Assembly (NCBI RefSeq): GCF_947241705.1
Contig: NC_079271.1
Location: 434,001-498,000 of the forward strand
DNA: 64,000 nucleotides
Direction: 5' to 3'
Source: Saccharomyces mikatae IFO 1815
Taxonomy: Eukaryota > Ascomycota > Saccharomycetes > Saccharomycetales > Saccharomycetaceae
Positions within the stretch are counted from its first letter, which is position 1, and every line of letters starts with the position of its first letter. Below the pieces are notes generated by a model. It searched no databases, was not told the origin of the DNA, and was given only the letters and a program-made list of their open reading frames with translations. Both the position numbers and the translations under genes were made by a program. Shown here piece by piece: positions 27,907 to 38,399 of the stretch.

Positions 27907-28887
27907 TTACCAATTTCTTATTGAATCACGCATAACTTCGTAAACTAGCCAACTTACCGCAGTTGAAGGAACTACCTTAAAAAGGTTTGCGCTTAGGCCC
28001 TTGTAGTAACCTCTAAAGCCTTCTGTCTTACCAATTGTCACCAACGCATCCCAGACACTGGTGTACCTAAATCCCAGTTCATATCCGCCCATTGCAAGGA
28101 CTTGAAATCGTCTCCTCAGTAAATCAAAGGGATAAGTCATTGTTTGCGCAATCCCTCCACTTACAGCACCAATTGTTAATTTATAGAGGTTGTTCTTCCA
28201 GGAGGGTTGAGTGTCAGAAGTGTTTATACCAATCTCTCTCAATTGTTCATAAACCGCAAAGTTTAAAGCCACATATGGAACAACTCCGAGACTTGTTGGC
28301 CACACTCCCCTATATAATCCTTTCAAGCCGCCTTCTAATCTGTACGTTTCGCTTAGTAATTTCCAGATTCCGGGAGGCTTTGATATGTTTTTTGCTTTAG
28401 AACGACTTAGACTATTCAAATTTGCTGTTTGAATCGATAATCTTGTTTTGATCAAGTCCAGTGGATAAGTAGCCACCACGCTGCACCCGCCACACAATGC
28501 ACCACCGAATAGTCTTTGAGTGTTTGTTAGCTGTTCTTGCCCACCATAATCATCTACATGAAATAATTTTTTCTTACAAGCCTCGTATACCACAAATTGA
28601 ACTGCGCTATAAGGAAATATCCTTACGCAATTCAAACCATTTCCTCTGAATAAGCCTTTGATTCCCTCCTCATGGTAAACTTGCCGTATAGAGCTAAAAA
28701 TACCCTGGTTATAAGAATTCGTCGAGCTTTGAACTTGTTGCAATATTTTAACTCTTTCGAAAGGTGAAACAACGGTTCGGGAAACCGCGCCAGCCACTCC
28801 ACCAGCTAGAAATGCGATATTTGAATCCTGCTTGATGAAATCTTTGATTGAGTTCGGCTGTTCGATGACAGCCAGTACTTCTGACAT
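27907..28887 (-). CDS. YPR011C: Mitochondrial carrier YPR011C (APS/PAPS transporter)
   Basis: 326 aa from the ATG at 28887 (MSEVLAVIEQPNSIKDF), equal to the S. cerevisiae protein; the frame is open 38 codons further to 29001, but that extension is not part of the family. It has three mitochondrial-carrier repeats, each with a PX[DE]XX[KR] signature: PFERVK near residue 42, PLDLIK near 152 and PFDLLR near 258. The S. cerevisiae protein carries adenosine 5'-phosphosulfate and PAPS across the inner membrane. The CMR3 3' end lies upstream on the same strand. Confidence 0.93.
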   Translation of the reverse strand: MSEVLAVIEQPNSIKDFIKQDSNIAFLAGGVAGAVSRTVVSPFERVKILQQVQSSTNSYNQGIFSSIRQVYHEEGIKGLFRGNGLNCVRIFPYSAVQFVVYEACKKKLFHVDDYGGQEQLTNTQRLFGGALCGGCSVVATYPLDLIKTRLSIQTANLNSLSRSKAKNISKPPGIWKLLSETYRLEGGLKGLYRGVWPTSLGVVPYVALNFAVYEQLREIGINTSDTQPSWKNNLYKLTIGAVSGGIAQTMTYPFDLLRRRFQVLAMGGYELGFRYTSVWDALVTIGKTEGFRGYYKGLSANLFKVVPSTAVSWLVYEVMRDSIRNW

Positions 28888-29554
28888 TTCAGCCAAATAT
28901 ATAAAATAAAATCCGGTAATTAAACACTTTGAAGTGGGGAATGAGGAACTTGTAAGATTTCCATTAACATTTTTTTTAAATTCACTTAGCCTTATTGGCA
29001 ATCGTAATCATTTTGACCGAGTCGCACGTCGATCGAACATAAGTTGCAAATAAAACTGGAGAGAAAAAGAGATGAAAATAACAATGAGCACACACTCAAA
29101 ATAAAAAAAAAAAAAAAAATGAAAACCGAAAAAATTGATGCATAGCTAAAAACGATGTACAACTTGAATTAAAGGGTCTTCCCCGGGCTCTTTACTATGT
29201 TAATCTACGGATCGTATCAAATTTCTCAAATGTGATTTACTTTGCCTGTTGTATTGTTATCTATCTCTCTTGTCTTATATATGATATACATAGAAAACAC
29301 CCAATAAAAAAGGTAACATACTTCAATTAAAATGTTTCGATGTGAGTTTATGGACAATCAATGACGCCCTATGGTCACATAAACTTGATAGGAATACTAA
29401 CAAAAATAAAAGGAAGATCCCGCCCTTTTAATTTTATCTTCTTACACCTAGATTCTCCAAAATATCCAAATGGAGTCTAAACACCACTTTACTTTCTCTT
29501 GGAACGTGAGTGCCAAGATTCCACCGTAATAAAAACTTTCCGCTACTATTTTTC
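28888..29554. other. YPR011C promoter / CMR3 3' region
   Basis: 667 bases, AT-rich, with a run of 17 A at 29103-29119. No gene was recognised. Confidence 0.5.
29103..29119 (+). repeat. Poly-A tract
   Basis: Seventeen consecutive A about 216-232 bases upstream of YPR011C, the kind of rigid nucleosome-depleting tract common in yeast promoters. Its length is likely to vary. Confidence 0.7.
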
Positions 29555-30508
29555 CTATGTTGTGTTCAAGACCTTGTTTCTTTTCCTTTCGTGGCTTTTC
29601 AAATGTCTCAGCATATTGCTTTTCACATTGAAGGATTTTGAGCAACCCTCCCAAGTACACTTAAAAGGAGTGTCTCCTGTATGAATTAAATAATGTGTCT
29701 TAAGTGTAGACGGCCTCGAACAAATTTTTCCACATACTGGACATTGCTTTCTCAGCTTCGTGAAGGATATTCGGCTGTCATTCTTCCAATCCGAAAATGT
29801 TGCTGAAGTGTTCAATGTGGCGCCAGGTTCACTTTTTGTTCTACCGGTATTGCTCTCTTGTATGTTTGAAACTACGCTATACTTGGGGGGGACTGACTTT
29901 GGCCTATTGTGGCATAGTTCTATGGAATTGTTTGGATGACCCGTCATTGGTATTGTAGCGAAGTTCGGTTCAGGTGCAACCGTTATTGGTTCCTTCTCGT
30001 ATGGTGCCAATGGTTTGTATATAGTTGGTACCATGACTGGCATCATCAAGGAAGCAGAGGGCGTCAAATGAGCAGGTTGGTTATGCGGAATTGGTTGCTG
30101 GCTTTCTGTGTAATAAATAGGATATTGATCGGGGGTTGTATTCATAGATATTGGCGTGTAAACCTCATTAACAATGGGTACTACATTCATACTTTGGTAA
30201 ACTTGCTGCGGAGGGAACTGAATCCTTGAATCGACACTAGATGGTGTACCATTTTCAAAATTAGGTAAAAGGGATGAAATTGGTGGTAGATTTATTTTCG
30301 TATTATCATAACAATCCCGTTCGTTATTGTAGCCACCATGACCATATGATCGGGTATTCCTACCAGAGTTCAGCTGATCGACTGTGGGCACCTGCAGGGG
30401 AAGGTTCGACTTATAGTTGATCGTACACATTCCTATGTTAGGAGATTTTGATTTACCGGTATATGATACTTGCTTTTCTGAACTTTGCCTTGAAGGGGAA
30501 AAATTCAT
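29555..30508 (-). CDS. CMR3: Two-finger C2H2 zinc-finger protein Cmr3 (YPR013C)
   Basis: 317 aa, the length remembered for YPR013C. Two C2H2 fingers are at the very C-terminus: CPVCGKICSRPSTLKTHYLIH at 256-276, and CTWEGCSKSFNVKSNMLRH onward at 284-306, followed by a basic tail. The N-terminal 250 residues are Pro, Asn, Ser and Tyr-rich and disordered. It is a putative transcription factor whose targets are not known from sequence. Its fingers are almost identical to those of YPR015C 4.2 kb away, so the two are tandem paralogues. Its upstream side is the long gap at 30509-34685. Confidence 0.92.
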   Translation of the reverse strand: MNFSPSRQSSEKQVSYTGKSKSPNIGMCTINYKSNLPLQVPTVDQLNSGRNTRSYGHGGYNNERDCYDNTKINLPPISSLLPNFENGTPSSVDSRIQFPPQQVYQSMNVVPIVNEVYTPISMNTTPDQYPIYYTESQQPIPHNQPAHLTPSASLMMPVMVPTIYKPLAPYEKEPITVAPEPNFATIPMTGHPNNSIELCHNRPKSVPPKYSVVSNIQESNTGRTKSEPGATLNTSATFSDWKNDSRISFTKLRKQCPVCGKICSRPSTLKTHYLIHTGDTPFKCTWEGCSKSFNVKSNMLRHLKSHERKRNKVLNTT

Positions 30509-33500
30509 ATAATTTACTTTAATGGAGTTTACGGCTATTTTGAGGTTAGCTTATGAACTTGAATTATAACTAAGAAGTTCAAAACTTTAAGTATACTAAT
30601 ATTTGAAGAATTATCGTGAAGCCATAGAAAAAAATAAAAAGCTACCAATGTATCGTCAATTTAATTTGCTAAACCCTGAAAGGCATATAAAAAATACTTT
30701 GAAACATCAACGTGTAGTTGTCACATATATAGCAAGGTAGCGAGAAAGGAAAAAAAAAGAGGGCACTCACAATACAGCAATAGTAGTGAAGGTAGACGAC
30801 TGCCCATTGCGAGCTACCTGCAGATCTCCTAGGTAGCTTCAAATGACGTGCTCGCACAGTTTCTTACTTATGAAACTTTAGGGAAATAAGTCGGGAACCT
30901 GATGCATCATTCTTTATCTTGTCTTTTGTTGTTATTTGAGTTTTTTGTACAGAACAATACGTAGAAATTAAAGCGGAAGTTAAAAAAATAGATCGTCTTG
31001 ATCTGCCCTCAAACTAGTATCCCGTCTAAAAGCTTATTTCCCACCGTAAACGGCAACCACTCGTGGCTCAAGGTTGAATGCTCCCATAAGGATTTTTCCT
31101 ATAGAAGATAATCCCGAGTCTGAAAAGAAAGGATTGCCGTCATTTTGTGCTTTAACCCCGAAAACGGCATTTATCACCTGATTGTTTTCAAGATTGCTGT
31201 AAAACCCAGATATATTTTAGGTACGCAGCGTGCGCGATGTGTATGGATTGATTTTCACATGTATCGTTTATGAGTTCCTGACTGCACCTCGTGTTGAAAG
31301 ATTTTCCAATCAGTTTTCCCTAACCTAAAAAGTCCTCCTCATTATTAGTGGTTATTGATTACGGCTATGCATGGCAGGCAAAAGCTGAAAAACACACTGT
31401 GTAGCGTATCGCTTTACTGTAAAGGGTCTAAGACTTTGCAGTATTCTAATTAGAACTATGGAAAAGTTCGTACCGCAATGATTAGGTAGCAGTCCATATT
31501 AAAAGTTTACAAGCGAAAAAAAAAACAACAATATCGGCCGCTACCTGACAGGACACATTGCGTTATTTCCTACGGAGAAGAAAACCAATATAAATTTGAA
31601 AAGTCTCTGGGCGTTTTAAGTTTCCGATACAAGAGGACGCATACGTGGTATTCATGCTACGTTATATTGCTCACGTAACAACATCTGTGAGAGTAGCAGG
31701 AAACAAAATTTCCATTGTATCATTAAGGTTGTCTACGGATGATTGTCAGACCTAGGGTACATGGAACATACTAGATTCCTATTTCGGCTTTATTTAGAGT
31801 TGAGGCCATGTGGGTCGTTTCTTATGCTAATAATAGGCACAGTGGGAAGTCATGATAGCGGCGCTCAATTACTGTTGAAAAAGAAGAAAAACCCGAGAGA
31901 GGGATACATGAAACTTGCCTGCGCCTCTCTGAGAAAAGAGTCTGCCTGCAACTAAGCTGCTCTACGGGATTGTCATAAAAATCAACCAAAGAAAGTTTCA
32001 AAGCCAAAGGGCTGTTATGAAGTTGCTTCAAAGCGGTTATTCAGTTAAGCTAAGAAAAAACATAAGCAATAAACAAATCTGGTCTGTCGGTAGACAAATG
32101 AAAGATCAAATCACCTACATTTTACATTGTAGGCGGAATTAATCTATGATACAAAAAAAACCTTAATCCAGTTGTGCACTTTCTTCTTAAAGGCTTATAT
32201 CAGCGTGTGGGAAAATAAGATTTTTTTTCTCTTCAAAATTTTCACTTCGGAAACTGAAGAGCGGCTAGAAATCTCGCAGGGATTGTTACCTTTGAGAAGA
32301 GAAAAGGAAAAAAAGAAATTTGTCTTTTTTCACAACAGATGCCGCTTATTCCTCACGTATGCACAGAATGCAAAGTACAAGATTTATAATATGTGACTCC
32401 GCGCAGCGCTGTCCTCTGTTTCTAGGTTAGTGGGGGAGGATGCAAGGCAGACAGAAGAAAGTTGCAACTCTATTGGCTATCTTTTTCGGCGACAGCCCCT
32501 GGCTAGCCTTTTCAAGAATTATAAGAAAAGCATAACTGAGACAACTTGGGTTCGATGTCAGTAATAATAGCTCGCCAAAAAAATCTAATTTTTGTCTACG
32601 TACTTCTTTTATGAAACTAAGAAGCAAGCGTAAAAAATCCTGAGTTTACTAAATGGTTCTCTTAGAGGGTTACTTGAATCATAATGCTTTAAATGATATT
32701 CATTAAATATCTCTTTTCCTTTTTCTCAAATAATTTGATCTTCCATATGTTGTTGCACTTACTTGCTTTTGTAGAAATTTATGGAGATTAATTGACTAGA
32801 TCGCAACTTTTTTCCAGACGTGTGAAGAAGCTACGCTGTCCTTTTTAGTTTACTAATTTATTGATGGCGGTGGTAAAGTTCACGATTTTTATTGCCTTAC
32901 CTTTTTTTCCGTTACAGATCTGACCGACACTCCCGCTTATCGGCCCATTGCAGCGTATATTTAGGCAAGCCAAAAGTCAAAGACAACTACTGAGAACAAG
33001 TTGACATTTCTAAAATAATTATTTTTGTCTTCTATATTCCGTCCACTTTGGGTTTATTCTGAAACGTAAATAAATGCGCTGTGAGAATTTTGATGTCGTT
33101 CTTGGTATACTTTCAAATGAGTGTAAAACGGGAAGAGCCACTCCTTCTCTGGGGGTGACGCGCTAACCCATGCCCACATTTTTTTTTTATTGAGCGATTT
33201 TAGCAGAATTCTCGTACTATACAATTTGGGAGTGCTCTGCTCCGCGGTTTGTTAGATGACAGCATAAGCACCCCACGCCAAAGTCGCGTGCTTAAAAACC
33301 AGATGGTTCTCTATAAGGTAATTATGCGTGGGGAATGCTGAATAAGCACTCTAGTGAACATCAGCACTTCCTGTAAATCATTTTACCAACCTACAATAGC
33401 TACATAATTTGAAGCTTCAATATCTATTTTCTGAGTCTGAAACACAATGTAAGCCTACTCCTTAATTTTTGTACAGGAGCGCTGATGGCTTGTACCTTCT

Positions 33501-34685
33501 CAATATTATTGTTAGGTATCTCGAAATTGCTAAAATCCCCACTATTGCAAATAAAAATCACTGTTAAACGCGTGGCCAAGGACAAAGAGACTTCCTGGAT
33601 GATTCACTGCTCTTTAATTGGGAAGCTTGTTATCTTTCCTAGTAAATAGTCTGTTTTTTTTTTATGAACGTATTGATCAAGGATATGATATTCAAAAGAA
33701 GATTTTACACCTAAAAAGAGATTCTTATTTCTAAAGCCTAGCTTAAAGGTGGTCTGATACAAATATTTATGTATTACCTTCCCAAACTAATATGAGATCG
33801 AGGAGGATACTCTCCTCAATGTAAAATAATGTTTGTCAGAGGGGGCGTTTCTTCCATTACTCCTTCGTTAAGAGACGATTAATTCATAATCATATTTATG
33901 TTTCATCCTGTGCGTATTATCGGAGTCCAGGATGCCATTATCACAACCTAAAATCAGCATCTATTTGCAAATATTAGAGTTAAAGTGACAAATAAAGGAA
34001 AAAGCGCGTAGAGGCATAATCTACACTCAAGCGCCGTTACAGTTTTCCTTTCCCTTAAGTCATTATGAACCTATCGAAAAATTAATTATTCTTGCTAATG
34101 GTTATAGTGTATTTTTACTATTTCCACTCTCTCTTTATATTCCATCTATAACCCGACTGAATACTTATCAACAAATAGAGAACTCACAGAAAACACATTG
34201 TTAAAGAGATTGAAGAAGTTTTGTATCCTAAACCGCTCCAAGGCCAATTCAAATCGTCTGTATTTGATTATATAGTCAATACTAGTAAAACAATCCTCTT
34301 TGCCTCTACAGAGATTGATCTAGTCGTTCTACTTATGCATATAGCTTTTTTAACTGAGCGTAATCCTTTGTCCACAAACTGTATGAAACAAAGTATTTTC
34401 GTTCAAAATATAACTGAAAAACCGTATTCTGAATGCAAATTCGTTCACAGAGAAATATGGTTTTGAAACATACTGATTTTTGGTTACAAGAAATTATATT
34501 CTATAGTAGAAAAGGAAACAAAAACGATAGTGACTACTTGAAAAGCTGAACTTAGTCCGTCTGATTAATGACTACATGTGGTACATTTTATGGAGTTGGT
34601 ATATATACACACTCATTCCCCTCAATAAAAAGGTGTCACACGGACATCAATTTACACTAAAAACAGAAGTATCTATAAAATGCCT
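30509..34685. other. 4.2-kb gene-free region between CMR3 and YPR015C
   Basis: No ATG-led frame here has protein-like content or a known family; the longest frames are about 60-81 codons, and one of the longest (34221-34466) begins with TTG. No tRNA, LTR or snoRNA box pair was recognised. Single factor-like sites occur (an ACGCGT near 33568). It lies upstream of CMR3 and downstream of YPR015C, so it is best read as a very long CMR3 control region, perhaps with non-coding transcripts. S. cerevisiae also has a large gap here with only the dubious YPR014C. Confidence 0.6.
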
Positions 34686-35429
34686 TTACTGGTGTTTTTT
34701 CTTTGCTATTTTCTTTTGATGTGTTCTTAAATGCCTCAACATGTTACTTTTGACATTAAAAGATTTGTTACAATGCTCCCAAGTACACTTGAAAGGCGTG
34801 TCTCCTGTGTGTATTAAATAGTGAGTTCTCAATGTTGAGGGTCTCGAACAAACCTTCCCACAGATGGGGCATTGTTTCCGTAGCTTCACCACAGCGCGTA
34901 GTTGCTTTTGTATAAGATCCAAGTCAGTTTGTGTTTGAGACAGTAGGGACCCAGGATTTTGCCCAGTATGGACATTCGGGAGGGAGTACTGTTCATTGCC
35001 CGTTACTCTGTGATTTTCGTCTCGAAAATTCTGCGTAGATGGAGATGCAGATTGGGAAGTATAAGAGGAAGTCGCGGTCGAATAAATAGGGCAACAAGAT
35101 TGCCGTTCAATGAACGTTAAAGGAAAAGGTTGTGGTGATGCTATAACCGGGGAGAAGATAACAGAATTGGGACTCGATCTCCATACAGGATCTTCTGTTT
35201 GGTGGAGAGAAGAAGGAGCGTAGTGATAAGCAGGAGGTGGTAATGAGGCCTGGTTTATTTCAGAAGTAAGGGAGCTGTGCATGATCGATGAACATGGTGG
35301 AAGATGCACATCCCTTTTAACCGTGTTAGAGATTTCCTTCGAAGATTGTGTATATGAGGCTCCTATGTTAGGCGATGGACATTTTACTGGGCTACAAAGC
35401 ATGGATTCTAGAGTTTTTGCTTTCCACAT
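34686..35429 (-). CDS. YPR015C: Two-finger C2H2 zinc-finger protein YPR015C
   Basis: 247 aa, the length remembered for S. cerevisiae YPR015C. The C2H2 fingers are at 187-207 (CPICGKVCSRPSTLRTHYLIH) and 215-237 (CTWEHCNKSFNVKSNMLRH onward), followed by a Lys-rich tail. The finger helices SRPSTLRTH and NVKSNMLRH are the same as in Cmr3 apart from Lys/Arg, so the two should read nearly the same DNA. The N-terminal 180 residues are Ser, Pro and Gln-rich and not alignable by eye with Cmr3 except for short motifs. Overexpression of the S. cerevisiae gene is reported to be toxic or to arrest cells. Confidence 0.9.
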   Translation of the reverse strand: MWKAKTLESMLCSPVKCPSPNIGASYTQSSKEISNTVKRDVHLPPCSSIMHSSLTSEINQASLPPPAYHYAPSSLHQTEDPVWRSSPNSVIFSPVIASPQPFPLTFIERQSCCPIYSTATSSYTSQSASPSTQNFRDENHRVTGNEQYSLPNVHTGQNPGSLLSQTQTDLDLIQKQLRAVVKLRKQCPICGKVCSRPSTLRTHYLIHTGDTPFKCTWEHCNKSFNVKSNMLRHLRTHQKKIAKKKHQ

Positions 35430-36808
35430 ATTTTTTAGTGCTGAAGATCGAGGGTTTATGTGTACTAAAAAAGTTGGAAACGGCTCAGTAAAGATGATTC
35501 TTATTGTAATGAATCTTTGCGATACCCTTCAACAAAAAAAAAGAAGGGTTGGGTCAGGAACAACTATAATTTCTGTAATCAAGATTGCCCACTATTAAGG
35601 CAAAAAATGAAAGAACGACAACAACCAACGCTTATATAATATGGAGAATCCTTGGAACTGTATCTCATGGCAACCAAAATGCCGTTCAAATTTAGAGTTT
35701 CAATGAGAGAAGATTTCCGGTGCTTTACGCTCCTTGTACAAACAAGCACTACGAACTTTCTCTAGAAACAGTGCCTTTCAGACCGCTGACACAGGCTCTC
35801 CAGATAGAGTTACCACAGAAAGCGAAGTGGCGGGCTTATTTTTTGCAACGATTTCCTGAAAACAATAAAGAAAGAATTTTTGGCGTACGAAAAGGAACGA
35901 TGTCCCAACGTTTCGACAATGCTACGAGATATTCTTCGAGCAAAAAAAAAACCTCCTGAGCAATTAGCTGTTGATAAAACTCTTTTTGAGTTTGAGAGTG
36001 GGTATGAGGGTGGGTATGTGTGGCAATGAGGGCCAGGGAGTTGTGGTCATCTCTGTGAGTACGATGAATAAAGGTGATCGTATCTGAAGAACTAGTGCGT
36101 AGAAGAGATGCAACGAAATTTCCTTGATAAAGAATGAGGACTTGATTTCTTAATAATGGACACAATGGATGATTGGTCTTTAGCGCGCTGTAATTATATA
36201 TATATATATATATATATATACTACTCTACCACGACACAAAACACTTCCACCAGGACCTAACGCACTATACTGTATGCTCAATTGGTTTCTCTTGGGGTTT
36301 ATTGATCTCTATGTGGAGATACATCTTTTTAATTTGAGTAGAAACAACACAATGTCTTAGTATTTATGAAGAACATTTTTCAGATCAAACAGTTCATATT
36401 TGCCGCTGTTCTTCACGGGAAAGACCCTTATGGTCTAACTGGCACTTGAAAATTTCCAACAAATTGTTTGAACACGAGAAAAATTATTGGAAATCTCCGT
36501 AATATGCAAGGGATTTGATTAGAAGGGTATGACAATTTTTAGCTCATAAAGACTACATCATATTATGTTTAAATCACTTAATCGGTAACGGCAAAGAACA
36601 GCATAAAAAAAAAAAATAAAAAAAAAGTACATAATATACATATAACTAAAATTAAAATGCATAGAAACCTAATAAAAAAACATTTGTTATACCAAAAAAA
36701 TACCACAAAATATACGTAAGAAGATTATTGCAACATGGGGACTCTTTCGTATACAACTGCAAACAGATTTGAGAAAGGAGGGGAATGTCCCCAAGGAGTA
36801 CCTAGTAT
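35430..36808. other. YPR015C upstream / TIF6 downstream region
   Basis: 1379 bases. Contains the YPR015C promoter, a (TA)13 microsatellite (36195-36220) and A-rich DNA near 36605-36640. Open frames at 35720-35959 (starts with GTG) and 35836-36165 have no recognised content. Confidence 0.5.
36195..36220. repeat. (TA)13 microsatellite
   Basis: Thirteen uninterrupted TA units between YPR015C and TIF6. Likely to vary in length between strains. Confidence 0.85.
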
Positions 36809-37546
36809 CTATGAATAGGTTTCAATCAAAGTGTCACGTAAGTTACCTGAAATGGATTCTGGTTGAGCATCTTGCAAGCGGAAGATACTTTCGATAACAC
36901 TTAATTCTGGAGCTGTAGTATCCAGACCCGTAACAGCCAAGTAGTCATTGACGACCATACCAGCACCAACGACTGAACTACCACGGTTAACTGTACCTGC
37001 CACCAAAGGCACTTGTAATAAGGAGGACAATTCTTCTTGATCTTGGACACTTGTCTGTGGATGCACTAAGCCACCTTGGTTACTCAAAGAACAATATGAC
37101 CCGACCAGAATATTACCCGATATGGTTTGACGGAATACCTCCACGCCTAATACATCACTTATCAATTCTTCAGTTTCTCTGTCAATATCCGGATGTACCA
37201 AAGCAACATAATCGTTACAACAGATGACATTACCTAAAGCAGATAATCTTTCTTCTACCCTTTGGATTTTAACGGAATCTGGCAAACAGTTTCTTAAATG
37301 TTGTAATTCTTGATCAGTAGTTTGAGTTGGGACCAACAAACCTCTACGGTTACCCGCGGTCATTCTACCGATGATACGTGTACCAGCAATAGTGGTATGA
37401 ACAATTGGAATAGCATCTCCCAATTCAGCTTCAAATGCAGAGTAGAAGTTTTCGGAACCACCAACAGCGACCAAACAGTAGGTGTTCGTTAACTTGGAAA
37501 ACACACCGATTTCATTAGAGTTTTCAAATTGAGTCCTAGTAGCCAT
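36809..37546 (-). CDS. TIF6: Ribosome anti-association factor eIF6 (Tif6)
   Basis: 245 aa, the exact family length. Tif6 binds the 60S subunit at the Rpl23/Rpl24 face, is needed for 60S biogenesis, and blocks joining of 40S until Sdo1 and Efl1 remove it. Five pseudo-repeats of about 45 residues (pentein fold) run through the whole protein, with recurring segments such as [34 protein letters not shown] and [19 protein letters not shown]. The Ser pair in [10 protein letters not shown], near residue 175, is the known casein-kinase target. It is highly conserved. RRPE and PAC-like boxes lie upstream. Confidence 0.97.
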   Translation of the reverse strand: MATRTQFENSNEIGVFSKLTNTYCLVAVGGSENFYSAFEAELGDAIPIVHTTIAGTRIIGRMTAGNRRGLLVPTQTTDQELQHLRNCLPDSVKIQRVEERLSALGNVICCNDYVALVHPDIDRETEELISDVLGVEVFRQTISGNILVGSYCSLSNQGGLVHPQTSVQDQEELSSLLQVPLVAGTVNRGSSVVGAGMVVNDYLAVTGLDTTAPELSVIESIFRLQDAQPESISGNLRDTLIETYS

Positions 37547-37736
37547 TATTATTTGTTACAAGAGTTAGTTCAGTTATCCTTTTGTTCAAAATACTCTTTA
37601 ATATTGCCTCTTTGTGAATAGACTATAATACCAACGAGGGATAGGGTTTCTTCTAGCTATGCCTATAAATAATAATTTTCTTCTACACATGGCAAAAGAA
37701 AAATCTGCTCAAAAGAATATGGCTTTAAATCTTTAA

Positions 37737-37976
37737 TTAATAAAAATTTTCCAAAAATTTTTGTTTTACTTTCGGACAAAACGGGTAATGCTCATCCATT
37801 AGGATTTCGTCCAAAATGCCTATATTATTACATAAGGTAATGCTTCTAACGTAAACTATAACTGCCATCAACATGCTTCGGGGTGATTTGTGCAAGTCAC
37901 CTAAAATCTTGAATGCATTTATCTTTCCCGGCGACACACAAACGTATATTGGGTCTGTTGCACACCAAAAAAATAT
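37737..37976 (-). other. Open frame of 79 codons directly after the DSS4 stop, same frame
   Basis: Beyond the DSS4 TAA (37977-37979) the same reading frame continues without a stop from 37976 to a TAA at 37737. The reading begins IFFWCATDPIYVCVSPG and ends KVKQKFLENFY. It has no ATG near its start; the first Met is internal. I do not recognise the family. It could be chance, a remnant of an older gene end, or a rare readthrough tail of Dss4. The stop context (TAA followed by A) does not favour readthrough. It overlaps the TIF6 promoter boxes. Confidence 0.35.
37742..37765. promoter_or_regulatory. RRPE-like boxes upstream of TIF6
   Basis: AAAAATTTT occurs twice in 37742-37759, about 200 bases before the TIF6 ATG, and CTCATC (PAC core) follows at 37791-37796. 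This is the ribosome-biogenesis promoter pattern, weaker than in RPA135. The same bases also end the open frame that follows DSS4. Confidence 0.5.
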
Positions 37977-38399
37977 TTACACAACCTCAAGACTGCGCAA
38001 GCTTAGTAAATGCAAAACTCTTTCTTGGTCATTCTCCTGGTCTTGCACCTGACATATTATACCAATTGGTCCCTTATCACAATCAGCACATATCAAATAC
38101 TTTAAACACTTTTTGATTTTCCAGCTGGAATTACCATAGTCGAAAATAAACTCACCCATATTGCCCGAATCTGCTAAAAGAGAAGAAGGGATTTCCCTCG
38201 ATACACCAACATTGTCAAAGTCCCAGACATCAGGAACAACCAGAAAGTTGTTCTCGCTCAGGGGTGCATCCTGCATAGTTCTATTTTCCAGTAGCTTAAA
38301 CTGATTATGCACCTGCTCCGGCAAGTTTATTATATTGTTCTCATTAATAGTAATAACTGCACTATGGCAATTATCAAACGAACATGTAGCCTTGCCCAT
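37977..38399 (-). CDS. DSS4: Dss4, Mss4-like nucleotide-release factor for Sec4
   Basis: 140 aa; S. cerevisiae Dss4 is 143 aa as I recall. Dss4 binds nucleotide-free Rab Sec4 on the exocytic route and promotes GDP release or stabilises the empty form. The Mss4 fold zinc ligands are visible as the N-terminal CSFDNC and the later CADCDKGPIG near residue 104-113. The C-terminus LHLLSLRSLEVV ends a few residues earlier than in S. cerevisiae. After the TAA stop the same frame stays open for 79 more codons (see the separate entry). It is divergent from RLF2. Confidence 0.93.
   Translation of the reverse strand: MGKATCSFDNCHSAVITINENNIINLPEQVHNQFKLLENRTMQDAPLSENNFLVVPDVWDFDNVGVSREIPSSLLADSGNMGEFIFDYGNSSWKIKKCLKYLICADCDKGPIGIICQVQDQENDQERVLHLLSLRSLEVV

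Noticed and set aside
28888-29001. 38-codon N-terminal extension of YPR011C
   Set aside because: The carrier family and the 326-aa length support the ATG at 28887; the extension is hydrophobic and AT-driven and lies in the promoter.
33890-33903. Possible replication origin core (ATTTATGTTTC)
   Set aside because: 10 of 11 matches to the ACS; such near matches are frequent in AT-rich yeast DNA and I could not support an origin here.
34221-34466. 81-codon frame in the CMR3-YPR015C gap
   Set aside because: Begins with TTG, not ATG; no family resemblance.
35720-35959. 79-codon frame upstream of YPR015C
   Set aside because: Begins with GTG and ends in an A run; probably chance.
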